A stretch of DNA of 64,000 nt, from the NCBI RefSeq assembly GCF_029338515.1, contig NZ_CP119988.1, positions 2,542,001-2,606,000 of the forward strand. Reading direction: 5' to 3'. Origin of the DNA: Haloglomus litoreum. GTDB lineage: Archaea; Halobacteriota; Halobacteria; Halobacteriales; Haloarculaceae. Every line of letters begins with the position of its first letter. Position 1 is the first letter of the stretch. Under the pieces are notes generated by a model. That model was not told where the DNA came from. It worked only from the letters and a program-made list of their open reading frames with translations, and did no database searches. A program made the translations under genes and the position numbers. Below, one piece after another: positions 36,585 through 44,592 of the stretch.

Positions 36585-37034
36585 TCAGGGCGTCGGCTGC
36601 GCGCCGAGTTCCTCGAACGCCCACTGGACGATACGGGCCTCCACGAGCGCCCGCTCGGAGTGCAGCGAATCGGCGTCGTCGAACTCCGCGACCACCCGGT
36701 CGGCCTCGGCCAGCATCTCCCGCTCCAGCGGCGCCTGGTCCGGTTCCTCCCGCACGTCGTTCAGCAGGGCCTCGAAATCCTCCCGGAGGACGAAGTCCGC
36801 GCGGGCCGCATTACACCGGGGGAGCGGCGTCATCCCGGCGTCCAGCACGAGGTCACGGACCGTCTCCCAGTCGGATTCGCAGAAGTGGAGGGAGACGTCA
36901 CCCTCGATGTCACGCCAGGCGATGGGACCCGAGTTCTCCAGCAGCTGGACCGCCCGCGGTGGGATGTCGATGCGGACGTCCGTCTCCTCGCGCCCGCAGA
37001 GACAGCACGGCTGCTGGGTCTTCCCGGTGTACAT
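36585..37034 (-). CDS. Small zinc-ribbon-like haloarchaeal protein
   Basis: 149 residues. N-terminal C-C-x2-C ('PCCLCGREETDVRIDIP') and a later 'HFCESDW' make a plausible zinc site, then a helical C-terminal half ('LVEARIVQWAFEEL'). No known function. The ATG at 37034 places the cysteine pair at the N terminus as in a treble-clef/ribbon protein; the longer upstream frame is unrelated. It follows the cysteine synthase gene, reading the same way with 114 bp between. Confidence 0.7.
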   Translation of the reverse strand: MYTGKTQQPCCLCGREETDVRIDIPPRAVQLLENSGPIAWRDIEGDVSLHFCESDWETVRDLVLDAGMTPLPRCNAARADFVLREDFEALLNDVREEPDQAPLEREMLAEADRVVAEFDDADSLHSERALVEARIVQWAFEELGAQPTP

Positions 37035-37148
37035 AACGATACCGAGGGCTGGCAGGGACAAAGATGCCGCGCTGCCGGCGGCGACCGCCCGTTCCAAAAT
37101 CGCCATCCGGGGCCGGGAAGAGGGGTGACTGAAACGGGGAAATTCGGG

Positions 37149-38165
37149 TCACTCCTCGTGGTCGAACAGCCCGGTCGAGACGTAGCGCTCCCCCGAGTCC
37201 CAGAACACCGTGACGACGAGCGGGCAGTCCTCGGGGATGTGGGTGCCGGCCGTCTCGCCGCTGATGGGTGTCGGCCGGTCCTCCAGGACGTGCGTCTCGT
37301 TGTCGGGCACGGGGCAGTCCTCGTCGGCCACCGTGTCCGCGTCGGCGAGGTCGCGGGCGACACGCTTCGCCGCCAGGTTCGACGCAGCCGAGGACTGGCC
37401 CACGAGGATGCCCTCCTCGCGGGCCAGACGACGGACCTCCGCCTCGGCGCTGTCGATGTCGACCGTCTCGACGGCGTCGAGCAGGTCGGTGTCGAGGTTG
37501 GGACTGACGAACCCGGGCCCCATCCCCTGGAAGTCGTCGTCGCTCGGCTCCCCACCCGACAGGACCGCATTCTCGGCCGGCTCGACGCCCACGATGTCCA
37601 TCTCGGGGAACTCCTCGCGGAGCCGGCGCCCGATACCGGTGATGGTGCCCCCCGTCCCGATGCCGGCGACGAGCGCATCGACCTCGGCGTCGCCGACCTG
37701 GTCGAGGATCTCGGGGCCGGTCGTCCGGTAGTGGGCCTCCGGGTTGGCGGGGTTCTCGAACTGTCGGAGCTGGACCGCGCCCTCCTCGGCCTCGATCTCG
37801 TCGGCGCGCTCCTTCGCCGCGGAGATGTCCCCCTCGACGAGTTCGATGTCAGCGCCGTAGGCCTGCATGACGTTGCGGCGCTCGGGCGACTTCGAGCCGG
37901 GCATCACGAGCGTCGCATCGTACCCCTTCGCGGCGGCGACGAGTGCGATACCGATGCCCGTGTTGCCGGACGTGGGCTCGACGATGCGGTCGCCCGGCTC
38001 CAGCTCGCCGTCGCGTTCGGCGGCCTCGACCATCGCCACGGCCGGGCGGTCCTTCGCACTCCCGCCCGGGTTCTTCGACTCTACCTTCGCGGCGATGACG
38101 CTCCCGGGGGGCGACTGGACCTGGACCAGCGGCGACCCGAGCGTGTCGAGGATTCCGCGCTTCAT
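37149..38165 (-). CDS. cysK: PLP-dependent cysteine synthase-family protein
   Basis: 338 residues, beta-family (fold type II). PLP lysine K38 in 'KNPGGSAKDR', substrate loop 'PTSGNTGIG', and glycine-rich 'GIGTGGTITGIGRRL' are all present, so catalysis should be intact. It likely makes cysteine from O-acetylserine or O-phosphoserine and sulfide, or a related beta-replacement. A C-terminal ~45-residue stretch ('HVLEDRPTPISGETAG') precedes the last strand. No neighbour identifies the sulfur donor. Confidence 0.88.
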   Translation of the reverse strand: MKRGILDTLGSPLVQVQSPPGSVIAAKVESKNPGGSAKDRPAVAMVEAAERDGELEPGDRIVEPTSGNTGIGIALVAAAKGYDATLVMPGSKSPERRNVMQAYGADIELVEGDISAAKERADEIEAEEGAVQLRQFENPANPEAHYRTTGPEILDQVGDAEVDALVAGIGTGGTITGIGRRLREEFPEMDIVGVEPAENAVLSGGEPSDDDFQGMGPGFVSPNLDTDLLDAVETVDIDSAEAEVRRLAREEGILVGQSSAASNLAAKRVARDLADADTVADEDCPVPDNETHVLEDRPTPISGETAGTHIPEDCPLVVTVFWDSGERYVSTGLFDHEE

Positions 38166-38244
38166 GGTGGGCCGCCGCTTCGGGACCGGGGGGTTTGAAC
38201 CCGACGGAGGCGTGGGCGGTGGATGGTGACCCCTGCCGAGGCCG

Positions 38245-39540
38245 TCACTCGGCGCGCTGGAACTCGAAGACGAAGGCGGCGCCACCGAGGTCCGCATCCT
38301 CGACACGGACGTTCCCGCCGTACTGCTGCATCATCCTGTCCACGAAGAAGAGGCCGAAACCGCCGTCCCCGCTGGACTCGCCGCGGTGGAAGACCTGGCT
38401 CTTGCGCTCGTCGGGGATACCCTGCCCGTCGTCGGCGATGCTGACCGTCACGGTCTCCTCGTCGGCCGCCACGCGCACCTCGACGGTCGGGTCGTCGCCG
38501 CCGTGGTGGACGACGGCGTTCGTGAGGACGTTGCCGAGGACATCCGGGAGGACCTGATTGGCGAGGACGCTCGGCCCGCCATCGCCGTCGGCCACGCGCT
38601 CGAGTCCCTCGACGCGGGCCTCGACATCGAACGAGTCGCGGAGCGTCGCCACCTGCGACTCGATGGCGGCGCCCAGGTCCGTCGGCTGCAGATCGGGGTC
38701 CTCGTCGGTGATTGTCTCGATGACCGCGCCCGTCCGCTCGACCTCGCGCTCGATCTCCTCGGCCTGGGCGACGATGGTGTCGAGGAACTCGCCGGCCCGG
38801 TCGTCGACCGCCCCGGTCGTGGCTGCGTCCTCGAGGTCGTCACCGAGAAACTCCGCGCGCGACTCGATGACCATGATGCTGTTCTTGATGTCGTGGCGGA
38901 GGACGCGGTTGATGAGGCGGAGGTCGTCCTTCGTCTGGCGCGCCTCCTCGAGCAGGCGTTCGGTCTCGGCCTGGGCCGCCTCCAGCTGCCGCTGGTTCTC
39001 CTCGGCGTCCCTCCGGGCCCGCTCGGCGCGCTCCCTGGCCTGCTCGGCCTCGGCACGCGCGAACTCGGCGACCCGGGCGTCGCGACGCGCCCGGGCGTAC
39101 AGCCCGCCGACGAGGCTGCCCGCGATACCGCCCCCGCCGGCCGCCGTGAACAGCACGAACGGCGCCTCCGCGATGGCTCGGCCCTCCGCAACCCGGATGA
39201 GCATCGTCAGGAGGATGATCCCCGTGAAGACGGCCCCTCCGGCGACCGTCACCCGTGCGACGAGCCACCGCTCGTCGGAGTCGAGGTCCGACCGGGCCAG
39301 CCAGACGCCGGCGTACAGGAGCCCCACCGACAGCGAGAGCCCGATGCCGGCGGCGGCCAGTGGGGGAAGGTCGACCGAGAGCGTCTGCTGTTCACGGAGG
39401 AAGTTCCACGTCGTCATTGTCAACAGCCCGAGACCGAAGGCGATGACGATCAGCGATGGGGACCGCGCCCGGATCGTCCGGACGGGGCCCTCGGGGTCGA
39501 TATCGTCGGGTGACGTGCCCGTCTCGACGCCGGTACCCAT
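38245..39540 (-). CDS. Membrane sensor histidine kinase
   Basis: 431 residues. Four hydrophobic helices occur at ~28-47, 58-80, 95-120 and 125-150, then a long coiled-coil linker rich in Ala/Glu/Arg (~150-205). HisKA has H216 in 'VLRHDIKNSI'; the HATPase includes 'NVLTNAVVHHGG', 'IADDGQGIP' and 'GDGGFGLFFVDRMM'. The start is the ATG at 39540; a GTG 9 codons earlier is possible. It may sense membrane or intracellular cues; the cognate regulator is not adjacent. Confidence 0.88.
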   Translation of the reverse strand: MGTGVETGTSPDDIDPEGPVRTIRARSPSLIVIAFGLGLLTMTTWNFLREQQTLSVDLPPLAAAGIGLSLSVGLLYAGVWLARSDLDSDERWLVARVTVAGGAVFTGIILLTMLIRVAEGRAIAEAPFVLFTAAGGGGIAGSLVGGLYARARRDARVAEFARAEAEQARERAERARRDAEENQRQLEAAQAETERLLEEARQTKDDLRLINRVLRHDIKNSIMVIESRAEFLGDDLEDAATTGAVDDRAGEFLDTIVAQAEEIEREVERTGAVIETITDEDPDLQPTDLGAAIESQVATLRDSFDVEARVEGLERVADGDGGPSVLANQVLPDVLGNVLTNAVVHHGGDDPTVEVRVAADEETVTVSIADDGQGIPDERKSQVFHRGESSGDGGFGLFFVDRMMQQYGGNVRVEDADLGGAAFVFEFQRAE

Positions 39541-39647
39541 TCTATCGACTGCAGGCTCGGACGACACTTCAGGCCTGTGGCCGTGTATGCGAAGGGTACA
39601 CGGCCGTCAACCGACGGCTCGGTGGTACACTGTCTCCCAGTCGCGAC

Positions 39648-40565
39648 TCAGTAGTGCCAGGGGAACGCGTCGAAGTCCGGGTCCCGGCCCTCGTTGAACG
39701 CGTCCCGGCCCTCGGCGGCCTCCTCGGTCATGTACCCCAGTCGCGTCGCCTCGCCGGCGAACACCTGCTGGCCCACCAGCCCGTCGGTGTCCATGTTGAA
39801 CGCGTACTTCAGCATCCGCATCGCCATCGGCGACTTGCTCGTCATCTCGGCGGCCCACTCCAGCGCCACGTCCTCCAGTTCGTCGTGTGGGACCGCGGCG
39901 TTGGCCATCCCCATGTCGACGGCCTCCTCTGCCGAGTAGGTCCTCCCGAGGAAGAAGACCTCCCGGGCGCGCTTGTGGCCCACCTGGTTGGCGAGGTACG
40001 CCGACCCGAAGCCGGCATCGAAGCTCGCCACGTCCGGGTCCGTCTGGAGGAACTTCGCGTGCTCCTCGGAGGCGAGCGTCATGTCACAGACGACGTGCAG
40101 CGAGTGGCCGCCGCCGACGGCCCACCCCGGAACCACGCAGAGGACGGGCTTCGGGATGTGGCGGATGAGTCGCTGCACCTCGAGGATGTGGAGGCGCGGG
40201 GCCTGCTGCTGGCCCTCGGCGGGGGCGCCACTCGCGTCGGGGTCCTCGCCGGCGGTGTACTCGTACCCCGCGTCGCCCCGGATGGCCTGGTCGCCGCCGG
40301 AGCAGAACGACCGACCGCCGTCCTTCGGGGAGGGACCGTTCCCCGTGAGGATGACACAGCCGATATCGGTCTGGCGCTTCGCGTGGTCGAGCGCGGTGTA
40401 GAGCTCGTCGACGGTCTCGGGGCGGAAGGCGTTGCGCTTCGCCGGGCGGTCGAATGCGATCCGGACGGCCGGCACGTCCGTCCCGCGGTGGTAGGTCAGG
40501 TCGCGGAAGTCGAAGCCCGGGACGGGCTCCCATCGGTCGGCGTCGAACGTCTCGGAGACTGGCAT
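39648..40565 (-). CDS. menB: 1,4-dihydroxy-2-naphthoyl-CoA synthase
   Basis: 305 residues, crotonase fold. 'RNAFRPETVDELYTALDHAK', oxyanion-hole 'FCSGGDQAIRG' and 'VPGWAVGGGHSLHVVCDMTL', plus 'DVASFDAGFGSAYLANQVG' are diagnostic for MenB. It closes the naphthoate ring in menaquinone synthesis, the haloarchaeal respiratory quinone. A small membrane protein gene lies 63 bp upstream on the same strand. The remaining men genes are outside the window. Confidence 0.93.
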   Translation of the reverse strand: MPVSETFDADRWEPVPGFDFRDLTYHRGTDVPAVRIAFDRPAKRNAFRPETVDELYTALDHAKRQTDIGCVILTGNGPSPKDGGRSFCSGGDQAIRGDAGYEYTAGEDPDASGAPAEGQQQAPRLHILEVQRLIRHIPKPVLCVVPGWAVGGGHSLHVVCDMTLASEEHAKFLQTDPDVASFDAGFGSAYLANQVGHKRAREVFFLGRTYSAEEAVDMGMANAAVPHDELEDVALEWAAEMTSKSPMAMRMLKYAFNMDTDGLVGQQVFAGEATRLGYMTEEAAEGRDAFNEGRDPDFDAFPWHY

Positions 40566-40628
40566 ACAGAGGGTCGCGCCGGGACGGACCAAAAGCACCC
40601 GGACGGCGGCGATTCGGGCCGGGGTCGC

Positions 40629-40823
40629 TCAGAGATGCGGTCCGTCGGGGTCGGGAAGCCCCCGCTGCGCTATCGAGGGCCCCACGAGCCAGGCGGCCAG
40701 CAGCGACCCGACGAGCACCGCCACCAGGGGCCGTGCCGCCGCCAGCCAGTACGCGGACGTGAGCCCACCGACGGCGACACCCGCGGCCCAGCGGTCGTCC
40801 ACCCCGACGCCGGTGACGCTCAT
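40629..40823 (-). CDS. Small hydrophobic protein upstream of menB
   Basis: 64 residues from the ATG at 40823 (the frame stays open to 40883). Two hydrophobic segments are visible ('AAGVAVGGLTSAYWLAAARP', 'VLVGSLLAAWLVGP'). It probably spans the membrane twice. Its position ahead of menB suggests cotranscription. No family is recognised; low confidence as a gene. Confidence 0.4.
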   Translation of the reverse strand: MSVTGVGVDDRWAAGVAVGGLTSAYWLAAARPLVAVLVGSLLAAWLVGPSIAQRGLPDPDGPHL

Positions 40824-40883
40824 CACTCCCGGATGCAGCAGGCCGGCGCAAAGCCCTGCTGCCGAAGGCCCCCGGCGGTTCAT

Positions 40884-41087
40884 CCCACCATCGCGACGAG
40901 CCGTAGCGGCCGCTGGGGGCCGCGCCAGCAGCCCACGCTCCGATTACAGCTATGCCAGACCTCTACAGAATATTTGGCACATTATCTGTGAATACTCCAT
41001 TTAATTATATAATCCAGCCATTATCTCGTTAACACAGCCATCAGAGAACAGGAGGGTTCCGGCGGTGCCGCCTTCGGTCGGTGGCTC
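40884..41087. other. AT-rich intergenic region without a recognised gene
   Basis: A 204-bp gap between the membrane protein at 41088 and the small gene at 40823/40883. It contains the most AT-rich noncoding stretch outside the pil loci, AATATTTGG through TTTAATTATATAATCC (~40966-41013). Possibly promoter elements of the 40823 gene or a degraded insertion; no inverted repeats or open frame seen. Confidence 0.5.
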
Positions 41088-41381
41088 TCACCGATAGAGC
41101 GACAGGTAGATCATCGCGAAGCCGACGATGAAGGGGACCGTCTCGGCGATCTGGAGGGTGACGAGTTCGTTCCCCGCGGCGGCGCCCGTGGTGCCGATCT
41201 GCGTCGTGAGGTTGGTGACGGCGACGCCCATGCTGATGAAGGCGAACCCGATGAAGGCGTACTGCAGGCGCTGGGACTGGCGGCGCTGATACGACTGGAA
41301 GCTGATGACGGTCAACCCGAGCGAGAGGCCGAAGAGTATCAGCCGCATCAGTATCAACACGGCACTGAAGACGTTGACCAT
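41088..41381 (-). CDS. Small membrane protein, second copy of the HTH partner (DUF7521-like)
   Basis: 97 residues with three helices at ~8-28, 40-60 and 75-95 and a basic loop 'YQRRQSQRLQYA', the same layout as the protein at 5235-5552. It lies 73 bp downstream of an HTH gene and has its own TATA-like GATACTTTTTTAG element at ~41412-41424, unlike the first copy, which is 2 nt from its HTH. Function unknown; paralogy is judged by topology and context, not alignment. Confidence 0.75.
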   Translation of the reverse strand: MVNVFSAVLILMRLILFGLSLGLTVISFQSYQRRQSQRLQYAFIGFAFISMGVAVTNLTTQIGTTGAAAGNELVTLQIAETVPFIVGFAMIYLSLYR

Positions 41382-41454
41382 CCTTGCGTTGTAGGCGCCC
41401 CAGCGGGCTAAAAAAGTATCCGGTCGGCTGCGCGACCTGAAATCGCCGCTTCGG

Positions 41455-41811
41455 TCACTCCGCGTCCGAGCCGAGCTCGTCCCAGAGCGCCCCGAACCGG
41501 TCCGGGAGGTTCTCCTTCCGGTAGATGCGCACCTTGTACTCCTCGTCCTTGAGCGCGATGACGGTCGAGTCGAAGTTGCACTCGTAGATGTTGTAGTGGT
41601 TCCCGTCTTCCGCGACCGCCGTCCGCTCGGTGATGAGGTCGTGTTCCTGGAGGAGTTCGAGCCGACGGTAGATGGTCGGCAGCGAGAGGTCGCATTCGTC
41701 CGCGAGTTCCTTCGCCGACCGGGGGCTCCGGCTGATGGCCGCGAGGACCGTTCTCGCGTGCTCGTCGCCGATGGTGTTCAGGATCTCCTCGATGCTGCGG
41801 TCTTCGTCCAC
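41455..41811 (-). CDS. Winged-helix HTH regulator, second copy
   Basis: 118 residues from the GTG at 41811. Winged helix at ~5-80: 'ILNTIGDEHARTVLAAISRS', 'LSLPTIYRRLELLQEHDLIT', 'NHYNIYECNF'. It resembles the HTH at 4891-5232 ('PTVYRRLERLREHDLV'). The downstream membrane protein completes the second HTH/membrane pair. It diverges from the UspA gene at 41920. Expected to bind DNA; targets unknown. Confidence 0.83.
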   Translation of the reverse strand: MDEDRSIEEILNTIGDEHARTVLAAISRSPRSAKELADECDLSLPTIYRRLELLQEHDLITERTAVAEDGNHYNIYECNFDSTVIALKDEEYKVRIYRKENLPDRFGALWDELGSDAE

Positions 41812-41919
41812 GCAGAGAGGTCGGGCGTGCCGTGACAAAGGCTTTTCTCCCACCCGTCCCGGAACCGCCCGCCGTCGGTGGGAGACGGTTTCAAGTGTGA
41901 CCCCGGCCTCGAGGCGCCC

Positions 41920-42339
41920 ATGTACGACGATATCCTGTTCGCGACCGATGGCAGCGACGCCGCCGCCACCGCCCTCGACCACGCCATCACCGCCGCCGAC
42001 GCACACGGCGCGACGCTCCACGTCCTCTCCGTGGCCGACGAGCGCCTCGCGCTCGCGGCCGACGACACCGAGGCGACCCGCGAGGAACTCCGCGAACGCG
42101 CCCAGACGGCCGTGGACGAGGCCGCCGACGCGGCCAGCGGTGCCGGCGTCCACGTCGAGACGGCCGTCCGGAACGGGGTGCCGTTCCGCGAGATTCTCGC
42201 GTATGCCGAGGCCGAGGACGTGGGACTGGTCGTCGTGGGGACGCACGGCCGCGAAGGGCGCGAGAAGCGGGTGAACATGGGCTCGACCGCGGAGCGGGTC
42301 GTCAATCAGGCCGAGCGGCCCGTGCTGGTGGTGCGGTAG
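41920..42339 (+). CDS. Universal stress protein (UspA family)
   Basis: 139 residues. N-terminal 'YDDILFATDGSDAAATALDH', then the nucleotide-binding loop 'GTHGREGREKRVNMGS', then 'RVVNQAERPVLVVR'. The spacing in the loop has one residue more than the canonical G-x2-G-x9-G-[ST], so ATP binding should be tested. Small stress-responsive regulator of unknown target. The ATG at 41920 matches homologues; it converges on the large pilin gene with 6 bp between stops. Confidence 0.88.
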   Translation: MYDDILFATDGSDAAATALDHAITAADAHGATLHVLSVADERLALAADDTEATREELRERAQTAVDEAADAASGAGVHVETAVRNGVPFREILAYAEAEDVGLVVVGTHGREGREKRVNMGSTAERVVNQAERPVLVVR

Positions 42340-42345
42340 GGGAGC

Positions 42346-44496
42346 TCAGTTGACGTTGAAGCTCACCGTCTCCGACCCGCCGATACTCCACTCGAAGTCG
42401 ATACCGCTGACGGTCGCCGCCGACGACTGCGTCCTGACGCCCTGGAGCTGGATCGTCACCCGCTGGTTGTTCCCGGTGGACAGTCCGCCGGAACCGACCG
42501 TGTAGGTGATGGTCGCGTCGTCATCGCTGGCCGAGATACTCGCGGTTCCACCCCGGAGCGTCGACCCGCCGGTGTTCACGCTCGCCGACCGGTAGTCGAC
42601 CGGGTTCGGCTGACCCCCGTTGAGCCCCTGGGCGGTGTCCAGGTCGATGGTGACGGTCTGGCCCGGGTCCATCTCGTAGTTCGACTGGAAGGTGAACGTC
42701 TGGGTCGTCGCGGTCTGGCCGCGCTGGACGTTGCTCGCGCTGGTCTGGGAGAACGGGTCGATCCCCAGGCCGTCGGAGATGAAGAACGTCTGGGTGATCC
42801 CGTCGAGCGCCTGGCCCGGATTGGCCGGGTCGGGCGTGACGACCCGCGCGGTGAACACGAAGAACGCGTCGAAGTTCCCGCTCCCGCCGGACTGTTCGAG
42901 CGTGTCGTCGAAGTCGAACCGGACGGTTCTGGTCCCATCTGCCGGAACCGTGATGGGGCCGATGTCCTTGAGTTCGGTCCCGATGAGGAGCTGTCCGTAG
43001 TTCGTCCCGGTCGGGCTGCTGAGCGTCGCGAAGTCCGGGTTCCCGCTGGCCAGGACGAACGGGATTCGGCCCGTCTGGAACTGCTTCTCGGTCGTCTCGT
43101 TCGTGTTCCGGAACGTGACGACTATCGTATCGCTCCCGTCAAGCGTGGCCGACTCGATGAAGACGTCCTCATCGCGGGAGTTGATGTCCTGGAGTCGGTC
43201 CGGGCGGCCGCCCTCGCCGTCGTCGTCGTCGTCGGTGATGGTCGCCGACGAAACGGAGACGTCGAAGGTGACACGCTCGTAGTCGTCACGGTTGGAGTTG
43301 GCGTCGCCGAGGTCCACGTCCCCGGCCTCGATCTCCGCATCGCCGGTTCCGGTGGGTTCGAACACGACGCTCGCCTGCCCGTCCTCGTCGGTGGTCACCG
43401 TCGCGCTTCCGCTGCCCGAGATCTCGAACTCGCCGTCGGTCGTCGAGAACGGAACCTCGACGCCGCTGACGGGGTTGTTGTACCGGTCGCGGACCTCGAC
43501 GGTCAGTCGCTGCGTCTGGGTCTCCAGGATGCTGCTGTCGTCGCCCTCGACGCTGGTCAGGTACTGGGGGGGTTCCTCGTCGAAGCCGCTCCCGAGGCCG
43601 ACCTTGGCCATCCGGAGGTTGTACGTGCCAGGCTCGAAGGTGATCACGAGTTCGCCGTTGCAGGGCTCGGAGTCGGCCGCACCGCTCGTACACTCGATGT
43701 CACTGACGTAGCGGTCGTCCTGGTTCCCGGCCTGGTCGTACTCGGAGCCGAGGATGTCCTCCTTCCAGGTGTTCTCCGAGAGGGCGGTCTCGACCCGGAT
43801 GGTGGCACCACCCGTGGTCGTGACGCCGATCGGACGGGTCGCGGAACTCACGGGGACGGCATCCAGCGACAGCTCGTCGACCTGCTGGGTCGCGAGCCCG
43901 CCCGTCAGCGTGGTGATGGTGATGCGGCGACCGCTCACGAGCGCGCCACGGTCGACGACGACCTGCTGCTGGTCGTCCTCGGCGAACCGCTTGTACAGCA
44001 CGCCGTTCTCGTAACCGATCTGTGGCTCCGCGCTGTACTCGTTGTAGTCCGCGCTGTAGTTCAGCGCCCTGGACTCGAAGACTGGCAGGTTCCCTTGGAG
44101 GTACTCGCGTGCCTCGGGATCGACCGCCTGGAAGCCGGACACCCTGACCGCGCTCGCCCGCGTGCTGATGTCACCGCTCACCGGCGGCGGGTTCAGCAGG
44201 AACAGCCGCGGCGGATAGCGTGTCCCGAGTTCGAGGGGCGTGGTCTCGCGGGCACCGCCGGTCGCAGCCCCCTCGATGGCCTCGTCCAGTTGCTGGAAGT
44301 CACCCTCGATCCGCTGACTGTGCTCGAACTCGATCTGCTGGTTCGCGGCTGGCACGGCGCTCAGTTGTACCAGTGCCAGTACTGCCAGCACGAGGCCGAA
44401 CACGAGAATCGCGCCAAGCACCTCCGATACACCACGATCGCCGCCCTCGCCGCTATCGCGCCCCTGGTTGCCAGGTGGAGAATTCATGCGTTCCAT
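42346..44496 (-). CDS. Giant pilin-like protein with Ig-like domain (cassette 1)
   Basis: 716 residues. The N terminus has a type IV-pilin (class III) signal: a basic/Gly region ending 'GDRG' before 'VSEVLGAILVFGLVLAVL', the hydrophobic alpha1 helix cut by prepilin peptidase. A large ectodomain follows: 'LFLLNPPPVSGD' motif, then a bacterial Big_1-type Ig domain at ~320-400 ('VEVRDRYNNPVSGVEV', 'TTDEDGQASVVFEP'), then further beta-rich domains. Most pilins are far smaller. It is the third gene of a PilB-PilC-pilin cassette and has its own AT-rich upstream region. Expected on the cell surface as part of an adhesive pilus or as a minor pilin. Confidence 0.85.
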   Translation of the reverse strand: MERMNSPPGNQGRDSGEGGDRGVSEVLGAILVFGLVLAVLALVQLSAVPAANQQIEFEHSQRIEGDFQQLDEAIEGAATGGARETTPLELGTRYPPRLFLLNPPPVSGDISTRASAVRVSGFQAVDPEAREYLQGNLPVFESRALNYSADYNEYSAEPQIGYENGVLYKRFAEDDQQQVVVDRGALVSGRRITITTLTGGLATQQVDELSLDAVPVSSATRPIGVTTTGGATIRVETALSENTWKEDILGSEYDQAGNQDDRYVSDIECTSGAADSEPCNGELVITFEPGTYNLRMAKVGLGSGFDEEPPQYLTSVEGDDSSILETQTQRLTVEVRDRYNNPVSGVEVPFSTTDGEFEISGSGSATVTTDEDGQASVVFEPTGTGDAEIEAGDVDLGDANSNRDDYERVTFDVSVSSATITDDDDDGEGGRPDRLQDINSRDEDVFIESATLDGSDTIVVTFRNTNETTEKQFQTGRIPFVLASGNPDFATLSSPTGTNYGQLLIGTELKDIGPITVPADGTRTVRFDFDDTLEQSGGSGNFDAFFVFTARVVTPDPANPGQALDGITQTFFISDGLGIDPFSQTSASNVQRGQTATTQTFTFQSNYEMDPGQTVTIDLDTAQGLNGGQPNPVDYRSASVNTGGSTLRGGTASISASDDDATITYTVGSGGLSTGNNQRVTIQLQGVRTQSSAATVSGIDFEWSIGGSETVSFNVN

Positions 44497-44592
44497 ATGT
44501 TATCTGAATGAATATCGTTTGCTATTGGTTTCAACGGCCGCGACGGTCGTGCACCCGGGACCGGCCCACGGTGGTATCGCTCCCCGGCCATC